From Streptomyces sp. 11x1 (GTDB taxonomy: Bacteria; Actinomycetota; Actinomycetes; Streptomycetales; Streptomycetaceae): a DNA stretch of 64,000 bases. The translations under genes were made by a program, and so were the position numbers. Below the pieces are notes generated by a model. That model was not told where the DNA came from. It was given only the letters and a program-made list of their open reading frames with translations, and searched no databases. The stretch lies in NCBI RefSeq assembly GCF_032598905.1, contig NZ_CP122458.1:4154001-4218000 (forward strand), given 5' to 3'. This document shows positions 18,913 to 28,924 of the stretch, piece after piece (position 1 is the stretch's first letter; the number at the start of each line of letters is the position of its first letter).

Positions 18913-20244
18913 ATGGCCATGGAGTACGGGGACGAGTACGGGAGTTGGGGCGAGGAACGGCGGCGTCGGGTGCCGGCCGGGTTGCGGGCGCCGTTCGAGG
19001 CGCGCAGCTGGCGGGAGTTCGGGTACGTGCTGCTGGGGCTGCCGATCGGGATCCTGCTCTTCACGTACGCCATCACGATGGTGTCCGTCGGTGCCGGGCT
19101 GCTGATCACGTTCCTCGGGGTGCCGGTGCTGGCGGCGGGGCTGGCCGGTTGCCGGGCGTTCGGCGCACTGGAGCGGGCTCGGGCGCGCGTGCTGCTCGGG
19201 GTGGACGTGGCCGCGCCGGAGCCGCTGCGGATGCGGGGGCGCGGGGCGATGGCGTGGACGGGCGCGGTGCTGCGCAGCGGGGCGTCGTGGCGGCAGCTGT
19301 TGTACGCGTTCGTGCAGTTCCCGTGGTCGGTGTTCTCGTTCGGGGTGGCCGTGACCTTCTGGACGTACGGGTGGGCGCTGCTGACGTATCCGCTGTGGTT
19401 CTGGGTGTTCCCCGTGTGGGCCGGGCAGGACGGGTTGCAGCTGTACGGGGACGAGACGCACTCCGTGTATCTGGACAACCCGTTCGAGGTGACCGTGACC
19501 GCGCTGGTCGGGCTGCTCTTCACGATGGCCACGCCGTGGATCGTGCGGGGTCTGACGATGGTCGACCGGGGCATGGTGGTGACGCTGCTGGGGCCGTCGC
19601 GGCTGGGGGCGCGGGTCGTCGAGCTGGAGTCGGACCGGGGGGTCGTGGTCGACACGGCGGCGGCCGATCTGCGGCGGATCGAGCGGGATCTGCACGACGG
19701 GGCGCAGGCCCGGCTGGTGGCGCTGGCGATGGATCTGGGGCTGGCGAAGGAGAAGCTGGCGGAGGACCCCCGGGCGGCTGCGGTGATGGTCGACTCGGCG
19801 CACGGTGAGGTGAAGACCGCGCTGCAGGAGCTGCGGGATCTGGCGCGGGGGATCCATCCTGCGGTGCTGACCGACCGGGGGCTCGACGCGGCGCTGTCTG
19901 CGGTGGCCTCGCGGTGTGCGGCGCCGGTGGTGGTGGAGGTGGACCTGCCGGCGCGGCCGGTGCCGGCGATCGAGGGGATCGCGTACTTCACGGTGTCCGA
20001 GCTGCTGCAGAACGTCAGCAAGCATGCGGGGGCGTCTCGGGTGACCGTGGATGTGTGGAAGGTCGAGGACCGGCTGATGTTGCAGGTGATCGATGACGGG
20101 GTGGGTGGGGCGGATACGGGGGCAGGGTCCGGGTTGGCGGGGCTCGCCGAGCGGATAGGGGCGGTCGATGGGGTGCTGGTGGTCGACTCGCCGGTCGGGG
20201 GGCCGACTCGGGTGACCGCGGAGTTGCCCTGGCGGGCGGCCTGA
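18913..20244 (+). CDS. Sensor histidine kinase (HisKA_3 type), second of a pair
   Basis: 443 residues, a paralogue of the kinase 230 bp upstream. The catalytic halves are nearly the same at DNA level (for example around 18061-18160 against 19629-19728), while the sensor part is longer, with an extra aromatic loop (LLTYPLWFWVFPVWAGQDG). The phosphoacceptor His is at about 261 in LHDGAQARL; the N box is ELLQNVSKHAG. The start may be ATG 18913 or GTG 18910, both after GGAGGCGGGCGACG. The two kinases and one regulator probably form one signalling unit. Confidence 0.93.
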   Translation: MAMEYGDEYGSWGEERRRRVPAGLRAPFEARSWREFGYVLLGLPIGILLFTYAITMVSVGAGLLITFLGVPVLAAGLAGCRAFGALERARARVLLGVDVAAPEPLRMRGRGAMAWTGAVLRSGASWRQLLYAFVQFPWSVFSFGVAVTFWTYGWALLTYPLWFWVFPVWAGQDGLQLYGDETHSVYLDNPFEVTVTALVGLLFTMATPWIVRGLTMVDRGMVVTLLGPSRLGARVVELESDRGVVVDTAAADLRRIERDLHDGAQARLVALAMDLGLAKEKLAEDPRAAAVMVDSAHGEVKTALQELRDLARGIHPAVLTDRGLDAALSAVASRCAAPVVVEVDLPARPVPAIEGIAYFTVSELLQNVSKHAGASRVTVDVWKVEDRLMLQVIDDGVGGADTGAGSGLAGLAERIGAVDGVLVVDSPVGGPTRVTAELPWRAA

Positions 20245-20893
20245 GGGGGCCCTGCGGGCGGCTGGGGTGGAGGCGCCTTTCGCCGGGGGCGCCCTTTGCC
20301 GTGGGTGTGTTGGCGTTGGGGGTGCGTGCGGGTTCGTCGGGGTGTTTGCGCAGTTCCCCGCGCCCCTGAGGGAGTGGGTGCCTCGACGTTGGGGGTGCGT
20401 GCGGGTTCGTCGGGGTGTTTGCGCAGTTCCCCGCGCCCCTGGGGGAGTGGGTGCCTCGACGTTGGGGGTGCGTGCCGGCTCGTCGGGGTGTTTGCGCAGT
20501 TCCCCGCGCCCCTGAGGGAGTGGGTGCCTCGACGTTGGGGGTGCGTGCCGGCTCGTCGGGGTGTTTGCGCAGTTCCCCGCGCCCCTGAGGGAGTGGGTGC
20601 CTCGACGTTGGGGGTGCGTGCCGGCTCGTCGGGGTGTTTGCGCAGTTCCCCGCGCCCCATAACGGTCGCGCAGTTCCCCGTGCCCATCAAAGATCGCGCA
20701 GTTCCCCGCGCCCCTTAAAAGGGTGCGGGTGAGCGTGTTCAGGGTTTGTCGGGACTGGGTGCTCGTGTGCATTTTTGGGGGGTGGGCGCGACCCTGTTCC
20801 ACCCCTGTTTCCTTGGCTGTGTGGGGACTGGGCGGCCGGATGCTGGGATGCTGGGGGGTGTCGCGGTACGGGGTGCAGTGGGGGGGAACAGGC
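20245..20893. repeat. Non-coding region with 73-bp tandem array
   Basis: About 650 bp without a credible gene. From about 20310 to 20660 a 73-bp unit repeats close to five times; the marker CCTCGACGTT begins at 20381, 20454, 20527 and 20600. Each unit contains the GCGCAGTTCCCCGCGCCCC element (near 20348, 20421, 20494, 20567 and 20640). Two further single elements follow at 20667 (one base changed) and 20695. There are no unique spacers, so it is not CRISPR. Downstream of it stands the regulator's promoter region. Confidence 0.85.
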
Positions 20894-21565
20894 GTGGAGG
20901 ACAGGGTGCGGGTGGTCATCGCCGAGGATTCGGTGCTGTTGCGGGAGGGGCTCACGCGGCTGCTGACCGACCGGGGGCACGACGTCGTCGCGGGGGTCGG
21001 GGACGGGAACGCCCTGATCAAGACGATCACCGAGTTCGCGGCGCAGGGCGACCTCCCGGACGTCGTCGTCGCGGATGTGCGGATGCCTCCGACCCATACC
21101 GACGAGGGCGTGCGGGCCGCCGTACAACTGCGGAAGTCGCATCCGGAGGTGGGCGTGCTCGTGCTGTCGCAGTACGTCGAGGAGCGGTACGCCACCGAGC
21201 TGCTCGCGGGGTCCAGCCGTGGCGTCGGGTATCTGCTGAAGGACCGGGTCGCCGAGGTCCGGGAGTTCGTCGACGCCGTGGTGCGGGTGGCGCGGGGCGG
21301 TACGGCGCTGGACCCGGAGGTGGTCGCGCAGCTGCTCGGGCGGAGCCGGAAGCAGGACGTGCTCGCGGGGCTCACCCCTCGGGAGCGTGAGGTGCTGGGG
21401 CTGATGGCGGAGGGGCGGACCAACTCGGCGATCGCCCGGCAGCTGGTCGTCAGCGACGGGGCCGTCGAGAAGCACGTCAGCAACATCTTCCTGAAGCTCG
21501 GGCTGTCCCAGAGCGACGGGGACCACCGGCGGGTCCTGGCAGTCCTCACCTATCTGAATTCATGA
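20894..21565 (+). CDS. NarL/FixJ-type response regulator
   Basis: 223 residues. The receiver domain has VVIAEDSVLLREGL and the phosphorylated Asp at about 61 (VVVADVRMPP), the switch Ser in VLSQYV and Lys in YLLKDRV. The C-terminal LuxR helix-turn-helix reads LTPREREVLGLMAEGRTNS through EKHVSNIF. GTG at 20894 follows GGGGGGAACAGG; a second GTG four codons later is possible. It is the natural partner of the two kinases upstream, separated from them by the repeat array. Confidence 0.93.
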   Translation: MEDRVRVVIAEDSVLLREGLTRLLTDRGHDVVAGVGDGNALIKTITEFAAQGDLPDVVVADVRMPPTHTDEGVRAAVQLRKSHPEVGVLVLSQYVEERYATELLAGSSRGVGYLLKDRVAEVREFVDAVVRVARGGTALDPEVVAQLLGRSRKQDVLAGLTPREREVLGLMAEGRTNSAIARQLVVSDGAVEKHVSNIFLKLGLSQSDGDHRRVLAVLTYLNS

Positions 21566-21568
21566 TTA

Positions 21569-21585
21569 TCTGACACCGTGTCAGA
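21569..21585. promoter_or_regulatory. 17-bp perfect palindrome upstream of korA
   Basis: TCTGACAC-C-GTGTCAGA, four bases past the response regulator stop and about 150 bp before korA. It has the size and symmetry of a dimeric repressor site. The binding protein is unknown. Confidence 0.45.
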
Positions 21586-21735
21586 CGAGGGCTCCCGATT
21601 CCTCCTCTTCCGTGGCCCGTCCGGCCTCCGGGTGGACTTCGAGGCTTTCGTCGGCCTCGCCGACGTAGGGTTGGTCCTGGGAGGGCCGTCGGGTCGGCCG
21701 TTCCCGGACAGCCGCCTCAAGGGAGGTCCAGTTCA

Positions 21736-23673
21736 GTGACCAGCCAGGTCAGCAGCCCAGCGGAGCAGGCCGACGAGTCCGCTCTGGGAGAACTGAGGGA
21801 ACAGCGCAATCCGGCGGGACCTAAGGACGTCAGGCGACTCGATCGGGTGATCATTCGGTTCGCCGGGGACTCCGGTGACGGTATGCAGCTCACCGGCGAC
21901 CGCTTCACCTCCGAGACCGCCACCTTCGGCAACGACCTTTCCACCCTGCCGAACTTCCCCGCCGAGATCCGTGCCCCCGCCGGCACCCTGCCGGGCGTCT
22001 CCAGCTTCCAGTTGCACTTCGCCGACCACGACATCCTCACCCCGGGTGACGCGCCCAACGTGCTCGTCGCGATGAACCCGGCCGCTCTCAAGGCGAACAT
22101 CGGGGACGTGCCGCGCGGCGCGGAGATCATCGTCAACACGGACGAGTTCACCAAGCGGGCGATGCAGAAGGTGGGGTACGCGACCAGTCCGCTGGAGGAC
22201 GGGTCGCTGGACGGGTACAGCCTCCATCCGGTGCCGCTGACCACCCTCACCGTCGAGGCGCTCAAGGAGTTCGACCTCAGCCGCAAGGAGGCCGAGCGCA
22301 GCAAGAACATGTTCGCGCTCGGCCTGCTGTCCTGGATGTACCACCGGCCGACCGAGGGCACCGAGCGGTTCCTGGCGGCCAAGTTCGCCAAGAAGCCGGA
22401 GATCGCGGCCGCCAACCTGGCCGCCTTCCGCGCGGGCTGGAACTTCGGGGAGACCACCGAGGACTTCGCGGTCAGCTACGAGATCGCCCCGGCGACCCAT
22501 GCCTTCCCGGTGGGGACGTACCGGAACATCTCCGGGAACCTGGCCCTCTCGTACGGGCTGATCGCGGCCTCTCGGCAGGCGGATCTGCCGCTGTACCTGG
22601 GCTCGTACCCGATCACGCCGGCCTCGGACATCCTGCACGAGCTGAGCCGGCACAAGAACTTCGGGGTGCGGACCTTCCAGGCGGAGGACGAGATCGCGGG
22701 CATCGGGGCCGCGCTGGGGGCCGCCTTCGGGGGTTCTCTCGCGGTCACGACGACCTCCGGGCCCGGTGTGGCGCTGAAGTCGGAGACCATCGGGCTCGCC
22801 GTCTCGCTCGAACTGCCGCTGCTCGTCGTCGACATCCAGCGCGGCGGGCCGTCGACCGGGCTGCCGACCAAGACCGAGCAGGCCGATCTGCTCCAGGCCA
22901 TGTACGGGCGCAACGGCGAGGCCCCGGTGCCGGTGGTCGCGCCGCGCACCCCGGCCGACTGTTTCGACGCGGCCCTCGAAGCGGCCCGGATCGCGCTGAC
23001 GTACCGCACGCCCGTGTTCCTGTTGTCCGACGGCTACCTGGCCAACGGCAGCGAGCCCTGGCGCATCCCCGAGCTCGACGAACTGCCGGATCTGACCGTG
23101 CAGTTCACCCAGGGGCCCAACCACACGCTGGAGGACGGCACCGAGGTCTTCTGGCCGTACAAGCGCGACCCGCAGACCCTCGCCCGGCCGTGGGCCGTGC
23201 CGGGGACGCCGGGGCTGGAGCACCGGATCGGCGGCATCGAGAAGCAGGACGGCACGGGCAACATCTCCTACGACCCGGCCAACCACGACTTCATGGTGCG
23301 CACCCGGCAGGCGAAGATCGACGGGATCGACGTCCCCGACATCGAGGTCGACGACCCGCACGAGGCGCGCACGCTGGTGCTGGGCTGGGGGTCGACGTAC
23401 GGGCCGATCACCGCGGCGGTACGGCGGCTGCGGACGGCCGGGGAGTCCATCGCGCAGGCCCATCTGCGCCACCTCAACCCCTTCCCGCGCAACCTCGGCG
23501 CGGTGCTGCGGCGTTACGACAAGGTGGTGATCCCCGAGATGAACCTCGGGCAGCTCGCCACGCTCGTACGGGCGAAGTACCTGGTCGACGCCCACTCGTA
23601 CAACCAGGTGAACGGCATGCCGTTCAAGGCGGAGCAGCTGGCCACGGCTCTCAAGGAGGCCATCGATGGCTGA
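21736..23673 (+). CDS. korA: 2-oxoacid:ferredoxin oxidoreductase, fused gamma-alpha subunit
   Basis: 645 residues. The N-terminal gamma domain (about residues 35-215, FAGDSGDGMQLTGDRF) is joined to the alpha domain (about 240-640, with YPITPASDILHELS, GPGVALKSE and RGGPSTGLPTKTEQADL). This two-gene KorAB arrangement oxidises 2-oxoglutarate (or a related 2-oxoacid) to the acyl-CoA, reducing ferredoxin in the cytosol. The GTG start follows GGGAGGT. Ends eight bases inside korB, so translation is coupled. Substrate specificity cannot be proved from sequence. Confidence 0.94.
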   Translation: MTSQVSSPAEQADESALGELREQRNPAGPKDVRRLDRVIIRFAGDSGDGMQLTGDRFTSETATFGNDLSTLPNFPAEIRAPAGTLPGVSSFQLHFADHDILTPGDAPNVLVAMNPAALKANIGDVPRGAEIIVNTDEFTKRAMQKVGYATSPLEDGSLDGYSLHPVPLTTLTVEALKEFDLSRKEAERSKNMFALGLLSWMYHRPTEGTERFLAAKFAKKPEIAAANLAAFRAGWNFGETTEDFAVSYEIAPATHAFPVGTYRNISGNLALSYGLIAASRQADLPLYLGSYPITPASDILHELSRHKNFGVRTFQAEDEIAGIGAALGAAFGGSLAVTTTSGPGVALKSETIGLAVSLELPLLVVDIQRGGPSTGLPTKTEQADLLQAMYGRNGEAPVPVVAPRTPADCFDAALEAARIALTYRTPVFLLSDGYLANGSEPWRIPELDELPDLTVQFTQGPNHTLEDGTEVFWPYKRDPQTLARPWAVPGTPGLEHRIGGIEKQDGTGNISYDPANHDFMVRTRQAKIDGIDVPDIEVDDPHEARTLVLGWGSTYGPITAAVRRLRTAGESIAQAHLRHLNPFPRNLGAVLRRYDKVVIPEMNLGQLATLVRAKYLVDAHSYNQVNGMPFKAEQLATALKEAIDG

Positions 23674-24763
23674 GAGGTCCACGTCCACGGAGAGCGCCGC
23701 GGGCACGGGCGGCACGATCGAGGCGCTCTCCCTCGTGCCCAAGGCCACGGCCCGGCAGTCGATGAAGGACTTCAAGTCCGACCAGGAGGTGCGTTGGTGC
23801 CCGGGCTGCGGTGACTACGCGATCCTCGCCGCCGTCCAGGGCTTCATGCCCGAACTGGGGCTGGCCCGGGAGAACATCGTCTTCGTCTCGGGCATCGGCT
23901 GCTCCTCCCGCTTCCCGTACTACATGGACACGTACGGGATGCACTCCATCCACGGGCGGGCGCCGGCGATCGCGACCGGGCTCGCCACCTCGCGGCGCGA
24001 CCTGTCCGTCTGGGTGGTGACCGGTGACGGGGACGCGCTCTCGATCGGCGGCAACCATCTGATCCACGCACTGCGGCGCAATGTGAACCTGAAGATCCTG
24101 CTCTTCAACAACCGGATCTACGGTCTGACGAAGGGGCAGTACTCCCCCACCTCGGAGGTCGGCAAGATCACCAAGTCGACGCCGATGGGATCGCTGGACG
24201 CGCCCTTCAACCCGGTGTCGCTGGCGATCGGGGCGGAGGCGTCGTTCGTGGCGCGGACGGTGGACTCCGACCGCAAGCACCTGACGGAGGTGCTGCGGCA
24301 GGCCGCCGCCCACCCGGGCACGGCGCTCGTGGAGATCTACCAGAACTGCAACATCTTCAACGACGGCGCCTTCGAGGTCCTCAAGGACCGCCAGCAGGCC
24401 GAGGAGGCCGTGATCCGGCTGGAGCACGGCCGGCCGATCCGGTTCGGCGCGGACGGCGGGCGCGGTGTCGTACGGGACGAGGTCACCGGTGACCTGAAGG
24501 TGGTCACCGTGACCCCGGAGAACGAGGCCCGGATCCTGGTCCACGACGCGCACGCGGAGTCGCCCACCACGGCGTTCGCGCTGTCACGGCTGGCCGATCC
24601 GGACACCCTGCACCACACGCCGATCGGTGTCCTGCGGTCCGTCGAACGACCCGTCTACGACACGCAGATGGCCGACCAGCTGGACTCCGCCGTCGACCGG
24701 TTCGGCAAGGGCGACCTCTCGGCGCTGCTGGCCGGCGGGGACACCTGGACGGTGGTCGGCTGA
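23666..24763 (+). CDS. korB: 2-oxoacid:ferredoxin oxidoreductase, beta subunit
   Basis: 365 residues. Cys for one [4Fe-4S] cluster are in WCPGCGDY, GIGCSSRFP and YQNCNIF; the thiamine diphosphate site is TGDGDALSIGGNHLIHALRR followed by NN after ILLF. It binds TPP and the cluster and passes electrons to ferredoxin. ATG at 23666 overlaps korA by eight bases. The reduced ferredoxin could feed the NADH-module-less complex I encoded upstream (inference from gene proximity). Confidence 0.95.
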   Translation: MAERSTSTESAAGTGGTIEALSLVPKATARQSMKDFKSDQEVRWCPGCGDYAILAAVQGFMPELGLARENIVFVSGIGCSSRFPYYMDTYGMHSIHGRAPAIATGLATSRRDLSVWVVTGDGDALSIGGNHLIHALRRNVNLKILLFNNRIYGLTKGQYSPTSEVGKITKSTPMGSLDAPFNPVSLAIGAEASFVARTVDSDRKHLTEVLRQAAAHPGTALVEIYQNCNIFNDGAFEVLKDRQQAEEAVIRLEHGRPIRFGADGGRGVVRDEVTGDLKVVTVTPENEARILVHDAHAESPTTAFALSRLADPDTLHHTPIGVLRSVERPVYDTQMADQLDSAVDRFGKGDLSALLAGGDTWTVVG

Positions 24764-24805
24764 GCGGCGTCCGACCGGACGGGACAGCGCAGGACGAGCG
24801 GGCGG

Positions 24806-24837
24806 CGAGGCCCGGGGCTGAACCGCCCCGGGCCTCG
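24806..24837. terminator. Bidirectional hairpin between korB and hxlR
   Basis: CGAGGCCCGGGGC (24806-24818) pairs perfectly with GCCCCGGGCCTCG (24825-24837) around a 6-nt loop, between convergent genes. Confidence 0.85.
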
Positions 24838-24895
24838 TCGTACGTCCACCCGGCCTCGTCCTACGTCTGCCGGGCCTCGTCGTACGTCCGCCGGG
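24833..24895. repeat. Three 21-bp direct repeats across the hxlR 3' end
   Basis: Copies at 24833-24853, 24854-24874 and 24875-24895 (CCTCGTCSTACGTCYRCCSGG). A base change in copy 2 creates the TAG stop of the regulator gene; copies 1 and 3 lack it. Confidence 0.75.
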
Positions 24896-25259
24896 CTTCC
24901 TCCACGGCGTCCATGCGGTCCCTCGTCCAGACCGCGAGGGCGCGCACCTGTTCGGCGGCCTCGCGGCCGAGGTCGGTGAGGGAGTAGTCGACGCGGGGCG
25001 GGATGACGGGCTTGGCGTCGCGATGGACGAGGCCGTCGCGTTCCAGGGTCTGGAGGGTCTGGGTGAGCATCTTCTCGCTGACCCGGCCGATGGCCCGGCG
25101 CAGCTCGCTGAAGCGGTACGACCGCTCCAGCAGCTCGATCAGGACCAGGACACCCCAGCGGCTGGTGACGTGCTCCAGGACGAGGCGGTACGGGCACATC
25201 CCCTCGGGACCCATCTCGTACCTGCTCGCGGGCGGCGGCGACACCTTGCTTACGGCCAT
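24861..25259 (-). CDS. HxlR family transcriptional regulator
   Basis: 132 residues with one winged-helix domain. CPYRLVLEHVTSRWGVLVLIE and ELLERSYRFSELRRAIGRVSEKML are the HxlR core, with DYSLTDLGREAAEQV as the wing end. The single Cys near residue 22 is in the position used by redox-sensing HxlR proteins such as QorR/HypR. It is divergent from a quinone-reductase-like gene across 91 bp and probably represses it, as QorR does. The ATG at 25259 and later in-frame Met residues (16, 21) are all possible starts. Confidence 0.92.
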   Translation of the reverse strand: MAVSKVSPPPASRYEMGPEGMCPYRLVLEHVTSRWGVLVLIELLERSYRFSELRRAIGRVSEKMLTQTLQTLERDGLVHRDAKPVIPPRVDYSLTDLGREAAEQVRALAVWTRDRMDAVEEARRTYDEARQT

Positions 25260-25271
25260 GCCAGTAGCTTA

Positions 25272-25294
25272 CTTCAAAGTGGGTACTTTCGAAG
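25272..25294. promoter_or_regulatory. Inverted repeat operator between hxlR and qor gene
   Basis: CTTCAAAGT (25272-25280), short spacer, ACTTTCGAAG (25285-25294): a near-palindrome with one extra base in one arm. It lies in the AT-rich centre of the divergent region, just before the regulator start. This position and form fit an HxlR dimer site overlapping both promoters. Confidence 0.6.
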
Positions 25295-25350
25295 AGTTAG
25301 TGCACCCCCTAGGGTGAGTGTCGCATCCGCCCCCCTGGAGGAGTTCCACC

Positions 25351-26205
25351 ATGAGCATCGTCGTCACCGGAGCCACCGGCCACCTCGGCACGTTCGTCAT
25401 CGAGGGCCTGCTGGAGAAGGTACCGGCCGAGCAGATCACGGCCGTCGTCCGCAGCGAGGAGAAGGCCGCCGGATTCGCGGCGCGCGGCGTGAAGATCGCC
25501 GTCGCCGACTACAGCACCCCCGAGACCTTCGACGGTGTCCTCGCCGCCGGTGACAAGGTGCTGCTGATCTCCGGCAGCGAGATCGGCGCCGACCGGGTGG
25601 GCCAGCACAAGGTCGTGATCGACGCCGCCAAGGCCGCGGGCGTGGCGCTCCTCGCGTACACCAGCGCGCCGGGCAGCCTGACGGCCGCGCTCGCGGACGA
25701 CCACCGGGGCACCGAGGAGGTGCTGCTCGCGTCCGGGCTGCCGTACACCCTGCTGCGCAACGGCTGGTACCACGAGAACTACACCGAGCAGCTCGCGCCG
25801 GTGCTGGAGCACAACGCCGTCACCCACGCCGCCGGTGAGGGCCGGGTCTCCTCCGCGGCCCGCGCCGACTACGCGGCCGCCGCCGTCGCCGTGCTGACCG
25901 GCGAGGGCCACGAGAACCAGACGTACGAGCTGGGCGGCGACACCGCGTGGAGCTTCGGCGAGTACGCGGCCGAGCTGAGCGCGCAGACCGGCAAGGAGAT
26001 AGCGAACAACCCCGTCCCCGGCGAGGTGCTCACCGGGATCCTGACCAGCGTCGGGCTCCCCCCGTCCCTCGCCGAGATCCTCGCGGGCGTCGACGCGTCC
26101 GTCGCCAAGGGTGAGCTGGTCGTCTCCTCCGGCGACCTCTCCCGCCTCATCGGCCGCCCGACCACGCCGATCGCCGAGTCGATCAAGGTGGCACTGAAGG
26201 CGTGA
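25351..26205 (+). CDS. NAD(P)H-binding quinone oxidoreductase-like protein (QorB/NmrA type)
   Basis: 284 residues. MSIVVTGATGHLGTFVIEGL holds the dinucleotide loop; LLISGSEIG, LAYTSAPGS and LLRNGWYHENYTE are typical of the NmrA-like NAD(P)H:quinone reductases related to QorB/YtfG. It probably reduces quinones or other reactive electrophiles in the cytosol. GGAGGAG stands 8 bases before the ATG. The divergent HxlR gene and the shared palindrome suggest induction by redox or electrophile stress. Confidence 0.9.
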   Translation: MSIVVTGATGHLGTFVIEGLLEKVPAEQITAVVRSEEKAAGFAARGVKIAVADYSTPETFDGVLAAGDKVLLISGSEIGADRVGQHKVVIDAAKAAGVALLAYTSAPGSLTAALADDHRGTEEVLLASGLPYTLLRNGWYHENYTEQLAPVLEHNAVTHAAGEGRVSSAARADYAAAAVAVLTGEGHENQTYELGGDTAWSFGEYAAELSAQTGKEIANNPVPGEVLTGILTSVGLPPSLAEILAGVDASVAKGELVVSSGDLSRLIGRPTTPIAESIKVALKA

Positions 26206-26608
26206 CCGGACGGGGCTGAGCACCTCGGTCCCGGAGTCGAGCCGTCGCGCCGACCCCGAGGCCGAGCCGCCCTCCGCCGACCCCGAGGCCGAGCCGCCCT
26301 CCGCCGACCCCGAGGCCGAGCCGCCTTCCGGCGCTGGGGCTGAGCCGCCTCGGCTCTTGGGGCCGCGCGCCGGCTCTGGGGCTGACCGCCCCGGTCGGCG
26401 TCCATACCCTCAGGGAGGCGTCCCAAGCACCTCCGGCCTGCACCCCGCACTCCCGGTGCCGCGCCGGGCTCCCCGGGGCAGCGCCCCGACCCACCCTGCG
26501 CCCGTACCTCCCGACGGACGCCCGAAGACCCCCGGTCGGCACCCCAGCCCCCGGCCGACGCCCGGAGCAACCCTCAGGTCGGCGCCCCGGACTCCCCTCT
26601 GGGCGCCT
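26206..26608. repeat. Non-coding region with three 27-bp direct repeats
   Basis: CCGACCCCGAGGCCGAGCCG plus CCCTCCG repeats perfectly or nearly so at 26250-26276, 26277-26303 and 26304-26330, followed by degenerate GC-rich relatives. Readings across it on both strands are low-complexity with no start signals; I see no gene. Confidence 0.7.
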
Positions 26609-26660
26609 CACCCCCGCATGTCATGACCGTATGCCGATACGGGCATGACATGCGGGGGTG
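26609..26660. promoter_or_regulatory. 52-nt near-perfect palindrome upstream of rarD
   Basis: The 17-nt arms CACCCCCGCATGTCATG (26609-26625) and CATGACATGCGGGGGTG (26644-26660) are exactly complementary. One A/G mismatch is followed by CCGTAT/ATACGG and a GCCG loop. It ends 70 bp before the rarD start. It could be an operator, a 5' RNA hairpin or a terminator. Confidence 0.65.
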
Positions 26661-26730
26661 CTCGGCGTTACCTTCGGGAGGGTCGAGGGGTCGGGGTCGC
26701 GGCGGTGCGGCCGGGCGAGGAGGAGGGGCC

Positions 26731-28787
<2,057 letters not shown>

Positions 28788-28924
28788 GGCACCCGGCGCG
28801 GGGCGTTCCGGGTGGTGACGCCCGGTAGTAGGCCCGGGGGGTGTCGTTCCGGGGTCGGCCGGCGGTGGGGAGCGCCGCGGTCGGCCCCGTTTGCGTGCGT
28901 GGGCGTAGGAGAGCGGGAGGCGGG

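Noticed and set aside
20310..20660. Possible CRISPR array in the 73-bp repeats
   Set aside because: The whole unit is repeated, so there are no unique spacers and no cas genes nearby.
18018..21549. Very long minus-strand open frames (890 and 968 codons) opposite the kinases and regulator
   Set aside because: They run antisense to clear kinase and regulator genes, are rich in Arg/Pro/Ser, and carry the 73-bp repeat as repeated peptide. They are shadows caused by high GC.
26183..26611. Minus-strand frame of 142 codons through the 27-bp repeats
   Set aside because: The peptide is a low-complexity Gly/Arg repeat and there is no ribosome binding site.
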